From Novosphingobium sp. IK01 (GTDB lineage Bacteria > Pseudomonadota > Alphaproteobacteria > Sphingomonadales > Sphingomonadaceae): 64,000 nt of DNA. Each line of letters starts with the position of its first letter. Position 1 is the stretch's first letter. The stretch lies in the NCBI RefSeq assembly GCF_033242265.1, contig NZ_BTFW01000001.1, forward strand, positions 3,245,001-3,309,000, written 5' to 3'. The notes beneath the pieces are model-generated. The model saw nothing but the letters and a program-made list of their open reading frames with translations. It did not search any database and was not told where the DNA came from. Shown here piece by piece: positions 47,487 to 56,676 of the stretch. Made by a program: the position numbers and the translations under genes.

Positions 47487-48851
47487 ATGGCATCCCGCGC
47501 CGACAACATCGCCAGCAACCTCAACCTGTCGAACTTTTCGAAGGCGACAGAGCTCAAGAAGCGCATCTGGTTCACCGTTGGTGCGCTGATCGTGTTCCGG
47601 TTCTTGAGCTTCGTGCCGCTGCCCGGCGTCAATCCGCTGATTCTCGAATCGCTCTACAACCAGACGCGCGGCGGCATTCTCGACATCTTCAACGCCTTTT
47701 CGGGCGGTTCGCTCCAGCGCATGAGCCTGATCGCGCTCGGCGTGATGCCCTACATCACCGCCTCGATCGTGGTGCAGCTGGCCGCCTCGCTTCACCCCGC
47801 GCTCGCCGCCCTCAAGAAGGAAGGCGAAAGCGGTCGCAAGAAGCTCAACCAGTATACCCGCTATGGCGCCGTGTTCCTCACCGCCGTGCAGGGCTATGCC
47901 ATTGCCACGGGGCTTGAGGCCTATGGCGCATCGAGCGGCATTCAGGCCGTCGTGCTGCCGGGCCTCCTGTTCCGCATCACCGCCGTCATCAGCCTGATCG
48001 GCGGGACCATGTTCCTGCTGTGGCTGGGTGAGCAGATCACCTCGCGCGGGATCGGCAACGGGACCTCGCTGATCATCATGGCCGGCATCGTCGCCCAGAT
48101 GCCCAAGTTCATCGGCAACATGTTCGAGCAGGGCCGCACCGGCCAGCTCAACGGGTTCGTGATCGTGGGTGTCGTCGCGCTGCTGCTGGGCGTGGTCGTC
48201 GTGATCTGCTTCTTCGAGCGCGCCACGCGCCGTCTGCTGATCCAGTATCCCAAGCGCATGACCCAGCGCGGGATGACTGCCGACCGCAGCCACCTGCCGC
48301 TCAAGCTCAACACCGCCGGCGTCATTCCGCCGATCTTTGCCAGCTCGCTGCTGCTGCTGCCGCTGACCATCACCCAGTTTGCGGGCAAGTCGATCTCGCC
48401 CGACACCACCTGGGGCCAGGTGATCATCGCGCTCAACCAGTATCTGGGCCATGGCAAGCCGCTCTACATGCTGCTCTATGCGGCGGGCATCGTGTTCTTC
48501 AGCTTCTTCTACACCGCGGTTGTCTTCAACCCGGAGGAGACGGCGGAGAACCTCAAGCGCAACGGCGGCTTCATTCCGGGTATCCGTCCGGGCAAGAACA
48601 CCGAAAACTATCTTGATTACGTCCTCACCCGGATCACCGTGCTGGGCGCTGGCTATATTACTTTCGTCTGTGTTGTGCCCGAGTGGATCATGGCCGAAAC
48701 AGGTATGGGTTCGCTGTTCTTTGGCGGCACCAGCCTGCTTATTGTGGTCAACGTGACGGTCGATACCATCACGCAGATTCAGTCGCACCTGTATGCCCAC
48801 CAGTACGGTGACCTGATCAAGAAGGCCAAGCTGAAGGGTCGCCTGCGCTAA
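47487..48851 (+). CDS. secY: Protein translocase subunit SecY
   Basis: A 454-residue channel-forming inner-membrane protein of the Sec translocon. It is predicted to have ten membrane helices. The plug region NPLILESLYNQTRGGILDIF, the cytoplasmic loops with RKKLNQYTRYG and GTSLIIMAGI, and the C5 loop with ENLKRNGGFIPGIRPGKNTE are visible. It partners with SecE, SecG and SecA, encoded elsewhere. A 30-base gap follows before adk. Confidence 0.98.
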   Translation: MASRADNIASNLNLSNFSKATELKKRIWFTVGALIVFRFLSFVPLPGVNPLILESLYNQTRGGILDIFNAFSGGSLQRMSLIALGVMPYITASIVVQLAASLHPALAALKKEGESGRKKLNQYTRYGAVFLTAVQGYAIATGLEAYGASSGIQAVVLPGLLFRITAVISLIGGTMFLLWLGEQITSRGIGNGTSLIIMAGIVAQMPKFIGNMFEQGRTGQLNGFVIVGVVALLLGVVVVICFFERATRRLLIQYPKRMTQRGMTADRSHLPLKLNTAGVIPPIFASSLLLLPLTITQFAGKSISPDTTWGQVIIALNQYLGHGKPLYMLLYAAGIVFFSFFYTAVVFNPEETAENLKRNGGFIPGIRPGKNTENYLDYVLTRITVLGAGYITFVCVVPEWIMAETGMGSLFFGGTSLLIVVNVTVDTITQIQSHLYAHQYGDLIKKAKLKGRLR

Positions 48852-48880
48852 GACGCGGGCAGAACGAGGGGAATGCCAGA

Positions 48881-49525
48881 GTGAATATCATCCTGTTGGG
48901 CCCGCCGGGCGCGGGCAAGGGAACCCAGGCCCAGCGCCTGGTGGAGCGCCACGGTCTCAAGCAGCTGTCCACCGGCGACATGCTGCGCGCCGCGGTCAAG
49001 GCCGGAACGCCCGTCGGGCTTCAGGCCAAGGCGGTGATGGAAGCGGGCCAGCTGGTCTCCGACGAGATCGTCTCGGCCCTGATCGGTGACGAACTCGACG
49101 CCATGGGCGCGGGCACCGGCGCCATTTTCGACGGCTATCCGCGCACGGAAGCCCAGGCGATCTCGCTCGACGCGATTCTCGCCAGCCGTGGCCGCAAGCT
49201 CGACCATGTGATCGAACTGGAAGTGGACGAAGACGCGCTCGTCGAGCGCATCACCGGTCGCTACACCTGCGCCACCTGCGGCAAGGGCTATCACGACACG
49301 TTCGAGAAGCCCAAGGTCGAGGGCACCTGCGACAAGTGTGGTGGCCACGAATTCAAGCGTCGTCCCGACGACAACGAAGAAACCGTGCGCACGCGCATGG
49401 CTGAATACCGCGCCAAGACCGCGCCGATCCTGCCGGTCTACGAAGCGCGCGGCATCGTTGCCCGTGTCGACGGCATGGCGCCGATGGACGAGGTGACCGC
49501 AGCGATCGAGGCCATTCTGGCCTGA
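48881..49525 (+). CDS. adk: Adenylate kinase (zinc-LID type)
   Basis: Interconverts ATP + AMP and 2 ADP. The 214-residue protein has P-loop GPPGAGKGTQ at residues 7-16, FDGYPRTEAQA in place of the usual GFPR motif, and a long LID. The LID contains four cysteines, Cys130-x2-Cys133 and Cys150-x2-Cys153, which in this family bind zinc. The start is GTG 48881. The tyrosine in GYPRT (usual Phe) is a mild variant. Confidence 0.97.
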   Translation: MNIILLGPPGAGKGTQAQRLVERHGLKQLSTGDMLRAAVKAGTPVGLQAKAVMEAGQLVSDEIVSALIGDELDAMGAGTGAIFDGYPRTEAQAISLDAILASRGRKLDHVIELEVDEDALVERITGRYTCATCGKGYHDTFEKPKVEGTCDKCGGHEFKRRPDDNEETVRTRMAEYRAKTAPILPVYEARGIVARVDGMAPMDEVTAAIEAILA

Positions 49526-49573
49526 ACGCGAGGCTCCCGGTCCTGACGCAAGCGGGTACGGGAGGTCACAGAC

Positions 49574-50419
49574 ATGAGGAGGGCGGCAATGCGGTCAGGA
49601 CATCCCGGCGGGATGGCGGGCTGGATTGCCGCCCTTTTGCTTGCGCCCTCGGCGCTGTTGGCGGGCGCGACGGCGGCGCGGGCCGAAGTGGCCATGCAGG
49701 ATGAACGCGGTTTCGTCGTGCGCGAGGTGGCCGAAGTGGCCGCGCCTCCCGCCGAAGTCTGGCGCACGCTGGTCCGCCCCGCGGTCTGGTGGTCGGGCGA
49801 GCATACCTTTTCGGGCGACGCGGCCAATCTGACCCTCGATCCGGTTCCCGATGGCTGCTTCTGCGAGCGGCTTCCCGCTTCCGGGGAGGCGGGGAAGGGG
49901 GCACAGGGCGGCGTGCAGCACATGCGGGTCGTCTATGCCGAGCCGGGGGCGGTCTTGCGTCTGACCGGCGCGCTGGGCCCCTTGCAGAGCGAGGCGCTGC
50001 TGGGCACCATGACCATTACGCTCAAGGCCGGAAGCACGGCGGGAACCCGGATTCTCGTCGAATATGTCGTGGGCGGCTATATGCGCTATCGCCCCGAACA
50101 GATCGCGCCTGCGGTCGATCGCATGCTGGGGCAGCAACTGGCCGGGCTTGTGGCCAAGCTGGGGGCCGCTGCGCCGTCGTCTGCCGGGCCCAACCCTGCA
50201 AAACCCGAAGCCGGCAAAACCCTGCCCGTTAAAATGGACCCGGCCAAGGTCGGCCCCGGCAAACCGGATATCGCCATGTCCCCCGCCACGCACCCTGTCG
50301 CGCACAAGGCCGTCCAGGCGAAAGCGGGGGTGGCCAGGCCACTGACCGGTGAAGCGGCGGCCCGTAAGAAAGCACAGGCCGCCTTCGATGCCGCGCTCGG
50401 AGACGATAGTCACCCTTGA
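49574..50419 (+). CDS. Periplasmic SRPBCC-domain protein
   Basis: A protein of up to 281 residues with a signal peptide (WIAALLLAPSALLAGATAARAE) and an SRPBCC/START-like domain (about residues 45-200). The domain contains EVAAPPAEVWRTLVRPAVWWSGEHTFSG in part, then RLTGALGPLQSEALLGTMTI, as in Bet v1-like ligand-binding folds. A lysine/proline/alanine-rich C-terminal tail of about 80 residues follows. The exact start is uncertain (ATG 49574, 49589 or 49613). The ligand is unknown. Its position between adk and rpsM, inside the ribosomal cluster, is unusual for a secreted protein. Confidence 0.8.
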   Translation: MRRAAMRSGHPGGMAGWIAALLLAPSALLAGATAARAEVAMQDERGFVVREVAEVAAPPAEVWRTLVRPAVWWSGEHTFSGDAANLTLDPVPDGCFCERLPASGEAGKGAQGGVQHMRVVYAEPGAVLRLTGALGPLQSEALLGTMTITLKAGSTAGTRILVEYVVGGYMRYRPEQIAPAVDRMLGQQLAGLVAKLGAAAPSSAGPNPAKPEAGKTLPVKMDPAKVGPGKPDIAMSPATHPVAHKAVQAKAGVARPLTGEAAARKKAQAAFDAALGDDSHP

Positions 50420-50507
50420 CCGGTTGCTTGTGCGACTCGCTAGCAGTGCGAGGCGCGCTGTCGGGCGGGGCGCTGCACGAAACGGTTGGTGGAGCTGTAA
50501 CCTCGCT

Positions 50508-50536
50508 TTGACGCAGACCCCCTTTTCGGCTATAAA
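50508..50536 (+). promoter_or_regulatory. Strong sigma-70 promoter candidate for rpsM
   Basis: TTGACG (50508-50513), a 17-base spacer, and TATAAA (50531-50536). It is located 244 bases before the rpsM start, which implies a long leader. The best-looking promoter in the window. Confidence 0.75.
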
Positions 50537-50550
50537 GCGTCCATAGCTGC

Positions 50551-50580
50551 TGCGGCCCCCGATGCTACGGGGAGGCCGCA
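50551..50580 (+). other. Leader hairpin upstream of rpsM
   Basis: TGCGGCC (50551-50557) pairs with GGCCGCA (50574-50580), extended by CCC/GGG across a bulged A, giving about 10 pairs with an 8-nt loop. It starts just after the predicted transcription start, near 50543. No T run follows. It may be a 5'-end stabilising or regulatory hairpin in the alpha-operon leader. Confidence 0.55.
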
Positions 50581-50602
50581 TGCGCTCCTGTCGCCTTTGT
50601 GG

Positions 50603-50631
50603 TTGACCTTTTCCTGAAAAAATCCTACTTG
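50603..50631 (+). promoter_or_regulatory. Second promoter candidate before rpsM
   Basis: TTGACC (50603-50608) with TACTTG (50626-50631) at 17-base spacing. Weaker -10 than the promoter at 50508. The rest of the 360-base gap (50632-50779) shows no further obvious element. Confidence 0.45.
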
Positions 50632-50779
50632 CGCCTTTCACTCGAGCGAGGAAGGTCTTTGCAAGTCCGGTGTAAACGGTTGCGCGGGGCTGTGGAAGGG
50701 CGTTTTTCGGCGGGTGTTGTCGCGATGAGATAGGGTGCCGGCTTCGATTCGGTGCCCTGTGGAGCAAACGGAGAAACAA

Positions 50780-51148
50780 GTGGCTCGTATTGCCGGGGTC
50801 AATATCCCCACCAACAAGCGCGTGATCATTGCGCTTACCTACATCCACGGCATTGGCTCGTTCAAGGCCCGTCAGATCGCCGACAAGCTCGGCATCGACC
50901 ATGCCCGCCGCGTTCAGGATCTCTCGGACGCCGAAGTGCTCCAGATCCGTGAAGCGATCGACGCCGAACACACCGTGGAAGGCGACCTGCGTCGCGAAAC
51001 CGCGATGAACATCAAGCGCCTGATGGACCTGGCCTGCTATCGTGGCCTGCGTCACCGCAAGGGCCTGCCGGTCCGTGGCCAGCGCACGCACACCAATGCG
51101 CGCACCCGCAAGGGCAAGGCCAAGCCGATCGCCGGCAAGAAGAAGTAA
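50780..51148 (+). CDS. rpsM: 30S ribosomal protein S13
   Basis: A 122-residue 30S head protein contacting S19 and the 50S subunit. The start is GTG 50780, giving [15 protein letters not shown]; the upstream in-frame ATG at 50735 is non-homologous. [20 protein letters not shown] ends the core. First gene of the alpha operon; rpmJ and map are absent here. Confidence 0.98.
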   Translation: MARIAGVNIPTNKRVIIALTYIHGIGSFKARQIADKLGIDHARRVQDLSDAEVLQIREAIDAEHTVEGDLRRETAMNIKRLMDLACYRGLRHRKGLPVRGQRTHTNARTRKGKAKPIAGKKK

Positions 51149-51213
51149 GATCCCTGCGCGGCCTTTGATGGCCCAGGATCTTCCCCAACGGTTTCTCGAC
51201 AGGAATTCAGCAC

Positions 51214-51603
51214 ATGGCACGCGAACCCCAGCGCATTAAGCGCCGCGAGCGCAAGAACATCACCAGCGGTGTTGCGCACGTGAACGCCAGCTTCAACAAC
51301 ACCATGATCACCATCACCGATGCCCAGGGCAACGCCATCTCGTGGTCGTCCGCCGGCATGATGGGCTTCAAGGGCAGCCGTAAGTCGACCCCGTACGCCG
51401 CTCAGGTGGCCGCGGACGACGCCGGCAAGAAGGCCGCCGAACACGGCGTGCGCACCCTTGAAGTGGAAGTGAAGGGCCCGGGTTCGGGTCGTGAAAGCGC
51501 CCTTCGCGCGCTTCAGGCGGTTGGTTTCACCATCACCGCCATTCGCGACGTGACCCCGATTCCCCACAACGGCGTGCGTCCGTCCAAGCGCCGTCGCGTC
51601 TGA
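51214..51603 (+). CDS. rpsK: 30S ribosomal protein S11
   Basis: A 129-residue platform protein. [20 protein letters not shown] and [19 protein letters not shown] are canonical, and the C terminus [13 protein letters not shown] is intact. It lies 65 bases after rpsM. Confidence 0.98.
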   Translation: MAREPQRIKRRERKNITSGVAHVNASFNNTMITITDAQGNAISWSSAGMMGFKGSRKSTPYAAQVAADDAGKKAAEHGVRTLEVEVKGPGSGRESALRALQAVGFTITAIRDVTPIPHNGVRPSKRRRV

Positions 51604-51724
51604 CCTGCCTTTTGGCGAGTGGCGCGCGAGGTACCACGCGCGCCACACCCGCCCAATACCCTGACCGGTTGCGGCGCCTTCGGGCCGACTGCCGGCGCTC
51701 TTCGTAACACCCTAGGGGAATTCC

Positions 51725-52786
51725 ATGACTGTCAACATCAAGAACTGGCAGGAACTGAAGAAGCCCAACACTCTCGAGATCAAGCCCGGCACCGATCCGA
51801 AGCGTCGCGCGACTTTCGTTGCCGAACCGCTCGAGCGGGGCTTTGGTCTCACCCTTGGCAATGCTCTGCGGCGCGTGCTGCTCTCGTCGCTTCAGGGCGC
51901 GGCGGTGACCTCGATCAAGATCGAGAACGTGCTGCACGAATTCTCGTCGCTCGCCGGTGTGCGCGAGGACGTGACCGACATCGTTCTGAACGTCAAGCAG
52001 ATCGCGCTCAAGATGCAGGGCGAAGGCCCCAAGCGTCTTCAGCTCTCCGCGATCGGGCCGGGCGAAGTGAAGGCTGGCGACATCGCCGTGACCGGCGACA
52101 TCGAGGTGATGAACAAGGATCTCGTGATCTGTCATCTCGACGAAGGCGCGACCTTCAACATGGAACTGACCTGCGACAGCGGCAAGGGCTATGTCCCGGC
52201 CGTGTCGAACCGTCCGATCGATGCGCCCATCGGGCTCATCCCGGTCGACTCGCTCTATTCGCCGGTGCGCCAGGTTTCCTACAAGGTCGACAACGCCCGC
52301 GTGGGCCAGGAGCTTGACTACGACAAGCTCAGCCTGACGGTCGAAACCGACGGCACCGTCACGCCCGAAGACGCCGTGGCCTATGCCGCGCGCATCCTTC
52401 AGGACCAGCTGGCCCTGTTCGTCCACTTCGACGACCAGGTTCCCACCGGCCATGCACCCTCGCTGGCGGGCGTCGCTGCCCACACGCCCGAGGAAAGCGA
52501 TGCCAACCAGCTCAACCGCTACCTTCTCAAGAAGGTGGACGAGCTGGAACTGTCGGTGCGTTCGGCCAACTGCCTCAAGAACGATAACATCATCTACATC
52601 GGCGACCTGGTCCAGAAGACCGAGGCCGAGATGCTCCGTACCCCCAACTTCGGCCGCAAGTCGCTCAACGAGATCAAGGAAGTGCTCTCGTCGATGGGTC
52701 TGCGCCTGGGCATGGACATCCCCGGCTGGCCGCCGGAAAACATCGAGGAAATGGCCAAGAAGCTCGAACAGGAGCTGCTGGGCTAA
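51725..52786 (+). CDS. rpoA: DNA-directed RNA polymerase subunit alpha
   Basis: A 353-residue polymerase scaffold. The dimerising N-terminal domain (about 1-235) contains [20 protein letters not shown] and [15 protein letters not shown] flexible linker is followed by the C-terminal domain (about 265-335), which contacts UP elements and activators ([20 protein letters not shown]). Slightly longer than E. coli alpha. rpsD is not between rpsK and rpoA, unlike E. coli. Confidence 0.98.
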   Translation: MTVNIKNWQELKKPNTLEIKPGTDPKRRATFVAEPLERGFGLTLGNALRRVLLSSLQGAAVTSIKIENVLHEFSSLAGVREDVTDIVLNVKQIALKMQGEGPKRLQLSAIGPGEVKAGDIAVTGDIEVMNKDLVICHLDEGATFNMELTCDSGKGYVPAVSNRPIDAPIGLIPVDSLYSPVRQVSYKVDNARVGQELDYDKLSLTVETDGTVTPEDAVAYAARILQDQLALFVHFDDQVPTGHAPSLAGVAAHTPEESDANQLNRYLLKKVDELELSVRSANCLKNDNIIYIGDLVQKTEAEMLRTPNFGRKSLNEIKEVLSSMGLRLGMDIPGWPPENIEEMAKKLEQELLG

Positions 52787-52920
52787 GCCTCGCGCCTTTT
52801 CGCGGAAACCGGCGCGCCCCAGTGGCGGGCCGGTTTTTGCACAAACGGGAACGGGCTGCCCGTCAATTCAGCCTGGATCGGGGTACCTGACACGGCCCCC
52901 CTACGAACGGAGAATGAGTT

Positions 52921-53346
52921 ATGCGTCATAAGCTGGGCCAGCGTAAGCTGGGTCGTACTTCGGCTCACCGTATTGCGCTGCTGCGCAACCTGGCCGCCGC
53001 CCTGATCAAGCACGAACAGATCACCACCACCCTGCCCAAGGCGAAGGAACTGCGTCCCTACGTCGAAAAGCTGATCACGCTTGCCAAGCATGGTGGCCTG
53101 TCGAACCGTCGTCTGGCGCACGCGCGCATCCTCGACGAAGCGCAGGAAAAGAAGCTGTTCGAAGTCCTCGCCGCGCGTTTCGCCGACCGCGACGGTGGCT
53201 ACACCCGCATTATCAAGGCCGGCTACCGCGCTTCGGACGCCGCTCCGATCGCCGTGATCGAACTGGTTGACCGCGACGTGACCGCCAAGGGCCTCGATTC
53301 GGGTCCGGTGCTGGTTGCCGACGAAGACGAACTCGAAAACGCCTGA
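52921..53346 (+). CDS. rplQ: 50S ribosomal protein L17
   Basis: A 141-residue protein near the tunnel exit. [20 protein letters not shown] and the [19 protein letters not shown] segment are canonical. The C terminus is extended by about 20 acidic residues. Ends the alpha operon. Confidence 0.98.
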   Translation: MRHKLGQRKLGRTSAHRIALLRNLAAALIKHEQITTTLPKAKELRPYVEKLITLAKHGGLSNRRLAHARILDEAQEKKLFEVLAARFADRDGGYTRIIKAGYRASDAAPIAVIELVDRDVTAKGLDSGPVLVADEDELENA

Positions 53347-53382
53347 TCGCAAGGGGCCGTTTCCGGCTCCTTCTGAATGGCA

Positions 53383-53427
53383 AAAGAAAGTGGGCGGGGC
53401 CGCGAGGCTTCCGCCCATTTTCTTTTC
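53383..53427 (+). terminator. Intrinsic terminator after rplQ
   Basis: 15-nt arms (53383-53397 and 53411-53425) with a single G-T wobble form a long stem. The right arm ends in TTTTCTTTT, giving the U-rich tract. It closes the alpha operon 37 bases after the rplQ stop. Confidence 0.85.
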
Positions 53428-53441
53428 AGGAAAAGGAAGAC

Positions 53442-53461
53442 GAAGGGGCCATCGCCCCTTC
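53442..53461 (+). repeat. GGGGCCATCGCCCC-type hairpin, copy 2
   Basis: 8-bp arms GAAGGGGC (53442-53449) and GCCCCTTC (53454-53461) around CATC, followed by CAACCCCGGAAC. It shares the GGGGCCATCGCCCC core and the CCCC(C)GGGAAC-like tail with 19743-19760, consistent with a dispersed repeat family. Confidence 0.6.
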
Positions 53462-53556
53462 AACCCCGGAACGCCTGCTGACCTTGCTTTTTTTTGGGGG
53501 CGGCACGCCTCCATCATGGCGTTGCGCTATTTTGCGGTCGGGCCTAGCGTCGGGGC

Positions 53557-54009
53557 ATGAGGGTATGGCGATTGGTCAAGGCCGGGCAGCGCAAGCTCGA
53601 TGGGGAGGGGGCGCGACGGTATGGCGGGCGGTATTGTTCGCCGGGGTTGGCTATCGTCCCTTTTGCCAGCGAGGCCGGTTTGGCGGTTCTGGTGCGCCTG
53701 CGCTATCTTGATGGGCCCGCGCAGGCTTGTGAGGACGCTTACGAACTGGGCTGGACCGAAATCGATGCACAGGCAGAGCGGGTACCGGAGGAATTGGATC
53801 CAGCCGGTCGGGTCGCTTTTGTCGATGCCTGGGCTCATGAACAGCGCTCGTTGCTGGCCGCCTTGCGCTCGGCGGTCCTGCCTGAGGCAGACGTGATTCT
53901 GATGAATGCCGAGCATCCCCAAGCGGCTCTTGTCGCGCCCTTGCAGGTTCGTTCCTTCAGCTTTGCCGATTGTCTGCACCGCCCGCCCATGCTCGACCGT
54001 TTCGCGTGA
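53557..54009 (+). CDS. RES-domain protein (NAD+-degrading toxin family)
   Basis: A 150-residue protein of the RES superfamily, whose studied members (Res/MbcT/ParT type) destroy or transfer NAD+. The opening RVWRLVKA..., EGARRYGGRYCSPG and ASEAGLAVLVRL correspond to the conserved Arg and Glu positions. PEADVILMNAEHPQA aligns to the usual PEE-NYLLNPxHP block. The family motif GGRWN reads GGRYC here. No Xre/MbcA-type antitoxin gene precedes it, so it may be an orphan or domesticated member. Its stop overlaps the start of the next gene by one base. Confidence 0.82.
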   Translation: MRVWRLVKAGQRKLDGEGARRYGGRYCSPGLAIVPFASEAGLAVLVRLRYLDGPAQACEDAYELGWTEIDAQAERVPEELDPAGRVAFVDAWAHEQRSLLAALRSAVLPEADVILMNAEHPQAALVAPLQVRSFSFADCLHRPPMLDRFA

Positions 54010-56246
54010 TGGAACACATATATCGGGCAATGGCCGGGGCTGGATTGGTCCTGCTTTTCGCTGGACCGCTTCAGGCCGCGCCCGAAGCGTTGCAGCAGGC
54101 CTATCCCGAAACGCGGCGTGATCCGGTGGTCGAGACGCGGTTTGGCCAGAACGTGGCCGATCCCTGGCGCTGGCTCGAAGCCGACATGCGCACGAGCCCC
54201 GAGGTGGCCAACTGGGTCGCGCGTGAAAATAGCCTGACGGCAGGCTTTCTGGCGCGCCTGCCGGGGCGCGATGCCTTTGCCGCGCGCATCCGCAGCCTGT
54301 TCGATTACGAACGCATTTCGTTGCCGCGCAAGGCCGGGCACAGCTATTTCACCCTGCGCAACAGCGGCTTGCAGAACCAGTCGGTGCTCTATGTGCAGGA
54401 CCGGGCGGCACAAGTGCCCCGCGTGCTGCTCGATCCCAATGACTGGTCGGCCGATGGCACCAGGGCGCTCGATGCCTGGGTGCCCTCGCGCAGTGGCCGC
54501 TATCTGGCCTTTGGCGAGCAGGACGGGGGGAGCGACTGGCGCAGGCTCGGCGTGGTCGAGGTGCACAGCGGGCGCGTTCTGGCCGACAGCCTCGAAGGCG
54601 TGAACGACAGCCTGATCGGATGGGTGGGCGACGAGGGCTTCCTCTATTCACGCTATCCGGTCCCGCCCGGCGGGCAGGCCTTTGGCGCGGTGCTGGCTAA
54701 CAAGGCCTTGTGGTTTCATCGCGTGGGGACGCCCCAGTCCGATGATGTGCTGGTCTATGCGACGCCCGATCATCCGGGGTGGGGGCACAAGGCCTTCGTT
54801 ACCTCCGATTCGCGCTGGGCGGTAATCCTGACGGACGAGGGCACGCAGGCCCGGCGCATGGTTCATCTGGTCGATCTGCGCGGGGGCGTGCGCGGGCTGG
54901 AACGCAAGGCCGGGGCAGGCTGGCCGGTGCTGCCGCTGGTCGATGATTTCCGGAACGACTGGAAGATCGTCGAGGGGCAGGGGGACCGCCTGTGGTTCAT
55001 CACCGATGCCGGGGCGCCCAATGGCATGGTTGCGGAACTCGACATCGGACCGGCGGGAGGCTCCGGGCTCGACCCGTTCCGGCGGACGCTGGCTGTCGCA
55101 GACGAGAGCAGTGCGCGCTGGCGGGTGGTGGTGCCCCCGCGTGACTGGGTTCTGGCCGGGGGCAATGTCGTGGGGGATCGCCTGATCCTGTCCTATCGGC
55201 ACGATGGCGCGACGACAGCGGTGGTGACCGACTTGCGGGGCCGACCGGCCCGCGCGATCACGCTCAACGGCATCGGCGTTGCCACGGGCTTTTCGGGCCG
55301 GCCGGGCGATCCGGAAACCTTCTATCAGTTTTCCAGCTTCAACCTGCCTCCCACGATCTATCGATTCGATCTTCGGACCGGGCAGGCCAGCCCCTTTGCC
55401 AGCCCGCGTCTGTCTTTCGACCCGGCGGACTATCTGGTCGAGCAGCGCAGCTATCGCTCGCGCGACGGGACGATGGTGCCGCTCTACCTCGTGCGTGCCC
55501 GCAAGGCGGCAGGCCGCGCATTGCCGACGCTGCTCTATGGCTATGGCGGGTTCGACATCACGCCCACGCCGGGCTGGTCGCCGGTTCGCATGGCCTGGCT
55601 TCAGGCGGGGGGCGCCTTTGCGCTGGCGGGCATTCGCGGCGGTGGCGAATTCGGCGAGGCATGGCACGATGGCGGGCGCCGGGCCGCCAAGCAGAACAGC
55701 TTCGATGATTTCATCGCGGCGGGTGAATACCTGATCGGACAGGGGATCACGCCCAAAGGGGGGCTGGCGATCCAGGGCAGTTCCAACGGCGGGCTGCTGG
55801 TCGGCGCGGTGGTCAACCAGCGGCCAGACCTGTTCGCGGCGGCCAATCCCGATGTCGGGGTGATGGACATGCTGCGCTTCGATCGCTTCACCGGCGGGCG
55901 CCAGTGGATCGACGATTATGGCGACCCCGCGCGCGAGGCCGACTGGAAGGTGCTGCGCGCCTATTCCCCCTATCACAACATCCGCGAGGGCGCCGACTAT
56001 CCGGCCATCCTCGTCACCACGGCAGAGGGTGACGACCGCGTGGTCCCGGCCCACAGCTTCAAATATGTCGCCGCGCTCCAGGCTGCCGCCCTCGGCCCGC
56101 GTCCCCGCCTGCTGCGCGTGGAAGCCGGGGCCGGCCATGGCGGGGGCAAGCCCATCGACAAGATCATTGCCACCAGCGCCGACGTACTGGCCTTCCTGGC
56201 CAGCTACACCGGCCTGCCCGCTCCCCCCGGCGCCCCAACGCCATAA
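54009..56246 (+). CDS. Prolyl oligopeptidase family serine peptidase (S9)
   Basis: A 745-residue protein with a probable signal peptide (AGAGLVLLFAGPLQAA), so periplasmic. The N-terminal beta-propeller (about 75-450) opens with VADPWRWLEADMRTSPEVAN, the classic S9A entry. The alpha/beta-hydrolase domain carries Ser592 (GSSNGG), Asp676 (DDRV) and His710 (GAGHGGGK). It cleaves short peptides after proline in family members. ATG 54009 overlaps the RES-gene stop, so the two are translationally coupled. Confidence 0.93.
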   Translation: MEHIYRAMAGAGLVLLFAGPLQAAPEALQQAYPETRRDPVVETRFGQNVADPWRWLEADMRTSPEVANWVARENSLTAGFLARLPGRDAFAARIRSLFDYERISLPRKAGHSYFTLRNSGLQNQSVLYVQDRAAQVPRVLLDPNDWSADGTRALDAWVPSRSGRYLAFGEQDGGSDWRRLGVVEVHSGRVLADSLEGVNDSLIGWVGDEGFLYSRYPVPPGGQAFGAVLANKALWFHRVGTPQSDDVLVYATPDHPGWGHKAFVTSDSRWAVILTDEGTQARRMVHLVDLRGGVRGLERKAGAGWPVLPLVDDFRNDWKIVEGQGDRLWFITDAGAPNGMVAELDIGPAGGSGLDPFRRTLAVADESSARWRVVVPPRDWVLAGGNVVGDRLILSYRHDGATTAVVTDLRGRPARAITLNGIGVATGFSGRPGDPETFYQFSSFNLPPTIYRFDLRTGQASPFASPRLSFDPADYLVEQRSYRSRDGTMVPLYLVRARKAAGRALPTLLYGYGGFDITPTPGWSPVRMAWLQAGGAFALAGIRGGGEFGEAWHDGGRRAAKQNSFDDFIAAGEYLIGQGITPKGGLAIQGSSNGGLLVGAVVNQRPDLFAAANPDVGVMDMLRFDRFTGGRQWIDDYGDPAREADWKVLRAYSPYHNIREGADYPAILVTTAEGDDRVVPAHSFKYVAALQAAALGPRPRLLRVEAGAGHGGGKPIDKIIATSADVLAFLASYTGLPAPPGAPTP

Positions 56247-56294
56247 CCTGCCCCTGTTGCCTCCAGCCGCCGCACGCCGCAAAGAAGCCGTCCC

Positions 56295-56555
56295 ATGAAG
56301 AAGAAGCGCCGCTATCTCACCGCGACAATGCCCGATGGTTATGTTAAGACCATCGGGCCGACGAACGACAGCTTTACGCACTACTGGCGGATCGTGGCCG
56401 AGCTGGAAAACGGCAAGACCGAGGTGTTCTGGGGCCATACCCGTTCGCTGGAGGAAGCCCGACGCAAGCGCGCACCCGCAGCAGAGGCGGCAAGGATGCG
56501 CGGATGGAAGAGTTTCGCGTTCGAGATCGCCGAACTCGTCGAAACACCAGCCTGA
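56295..56555 (+). CDS. Small protein of unknown function
   Basis: An 86-residue protein beginning with a lysine-rich stretch (MKKKRRYLTATMPDGYVK). An alpha/beta middle (YWRIVAELENGKTEVFWGH) is followed by a basic helix (SLEEARRKRAPAAEAARM). No membrane or signal features. It lies 48 bases after the S9 peptidase and 106 bases before the DUF1476 gene. Coding is supported by codon use, but the family is not recognised. Confidence 0.65.
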   Translation: MKKKRRYLTATMPDGYVKTIGPTNDSFTHYWRIVAELENGKTEVFWGHTRSLEEARRKRAPAAEAARMRGWKSFAFEIAELVETPA

Positions 56556-56676
56556 TGTGATGCTGCCTGAGGCCATGCGCCACCCTGTTTCTCCCTTCTT
56601 CGGGGCATCACGCCCCCTTGCGAGGCGGGCATGGCGTGACTATCCGCAATGAGAACCACCGATGGGATCGACGACC

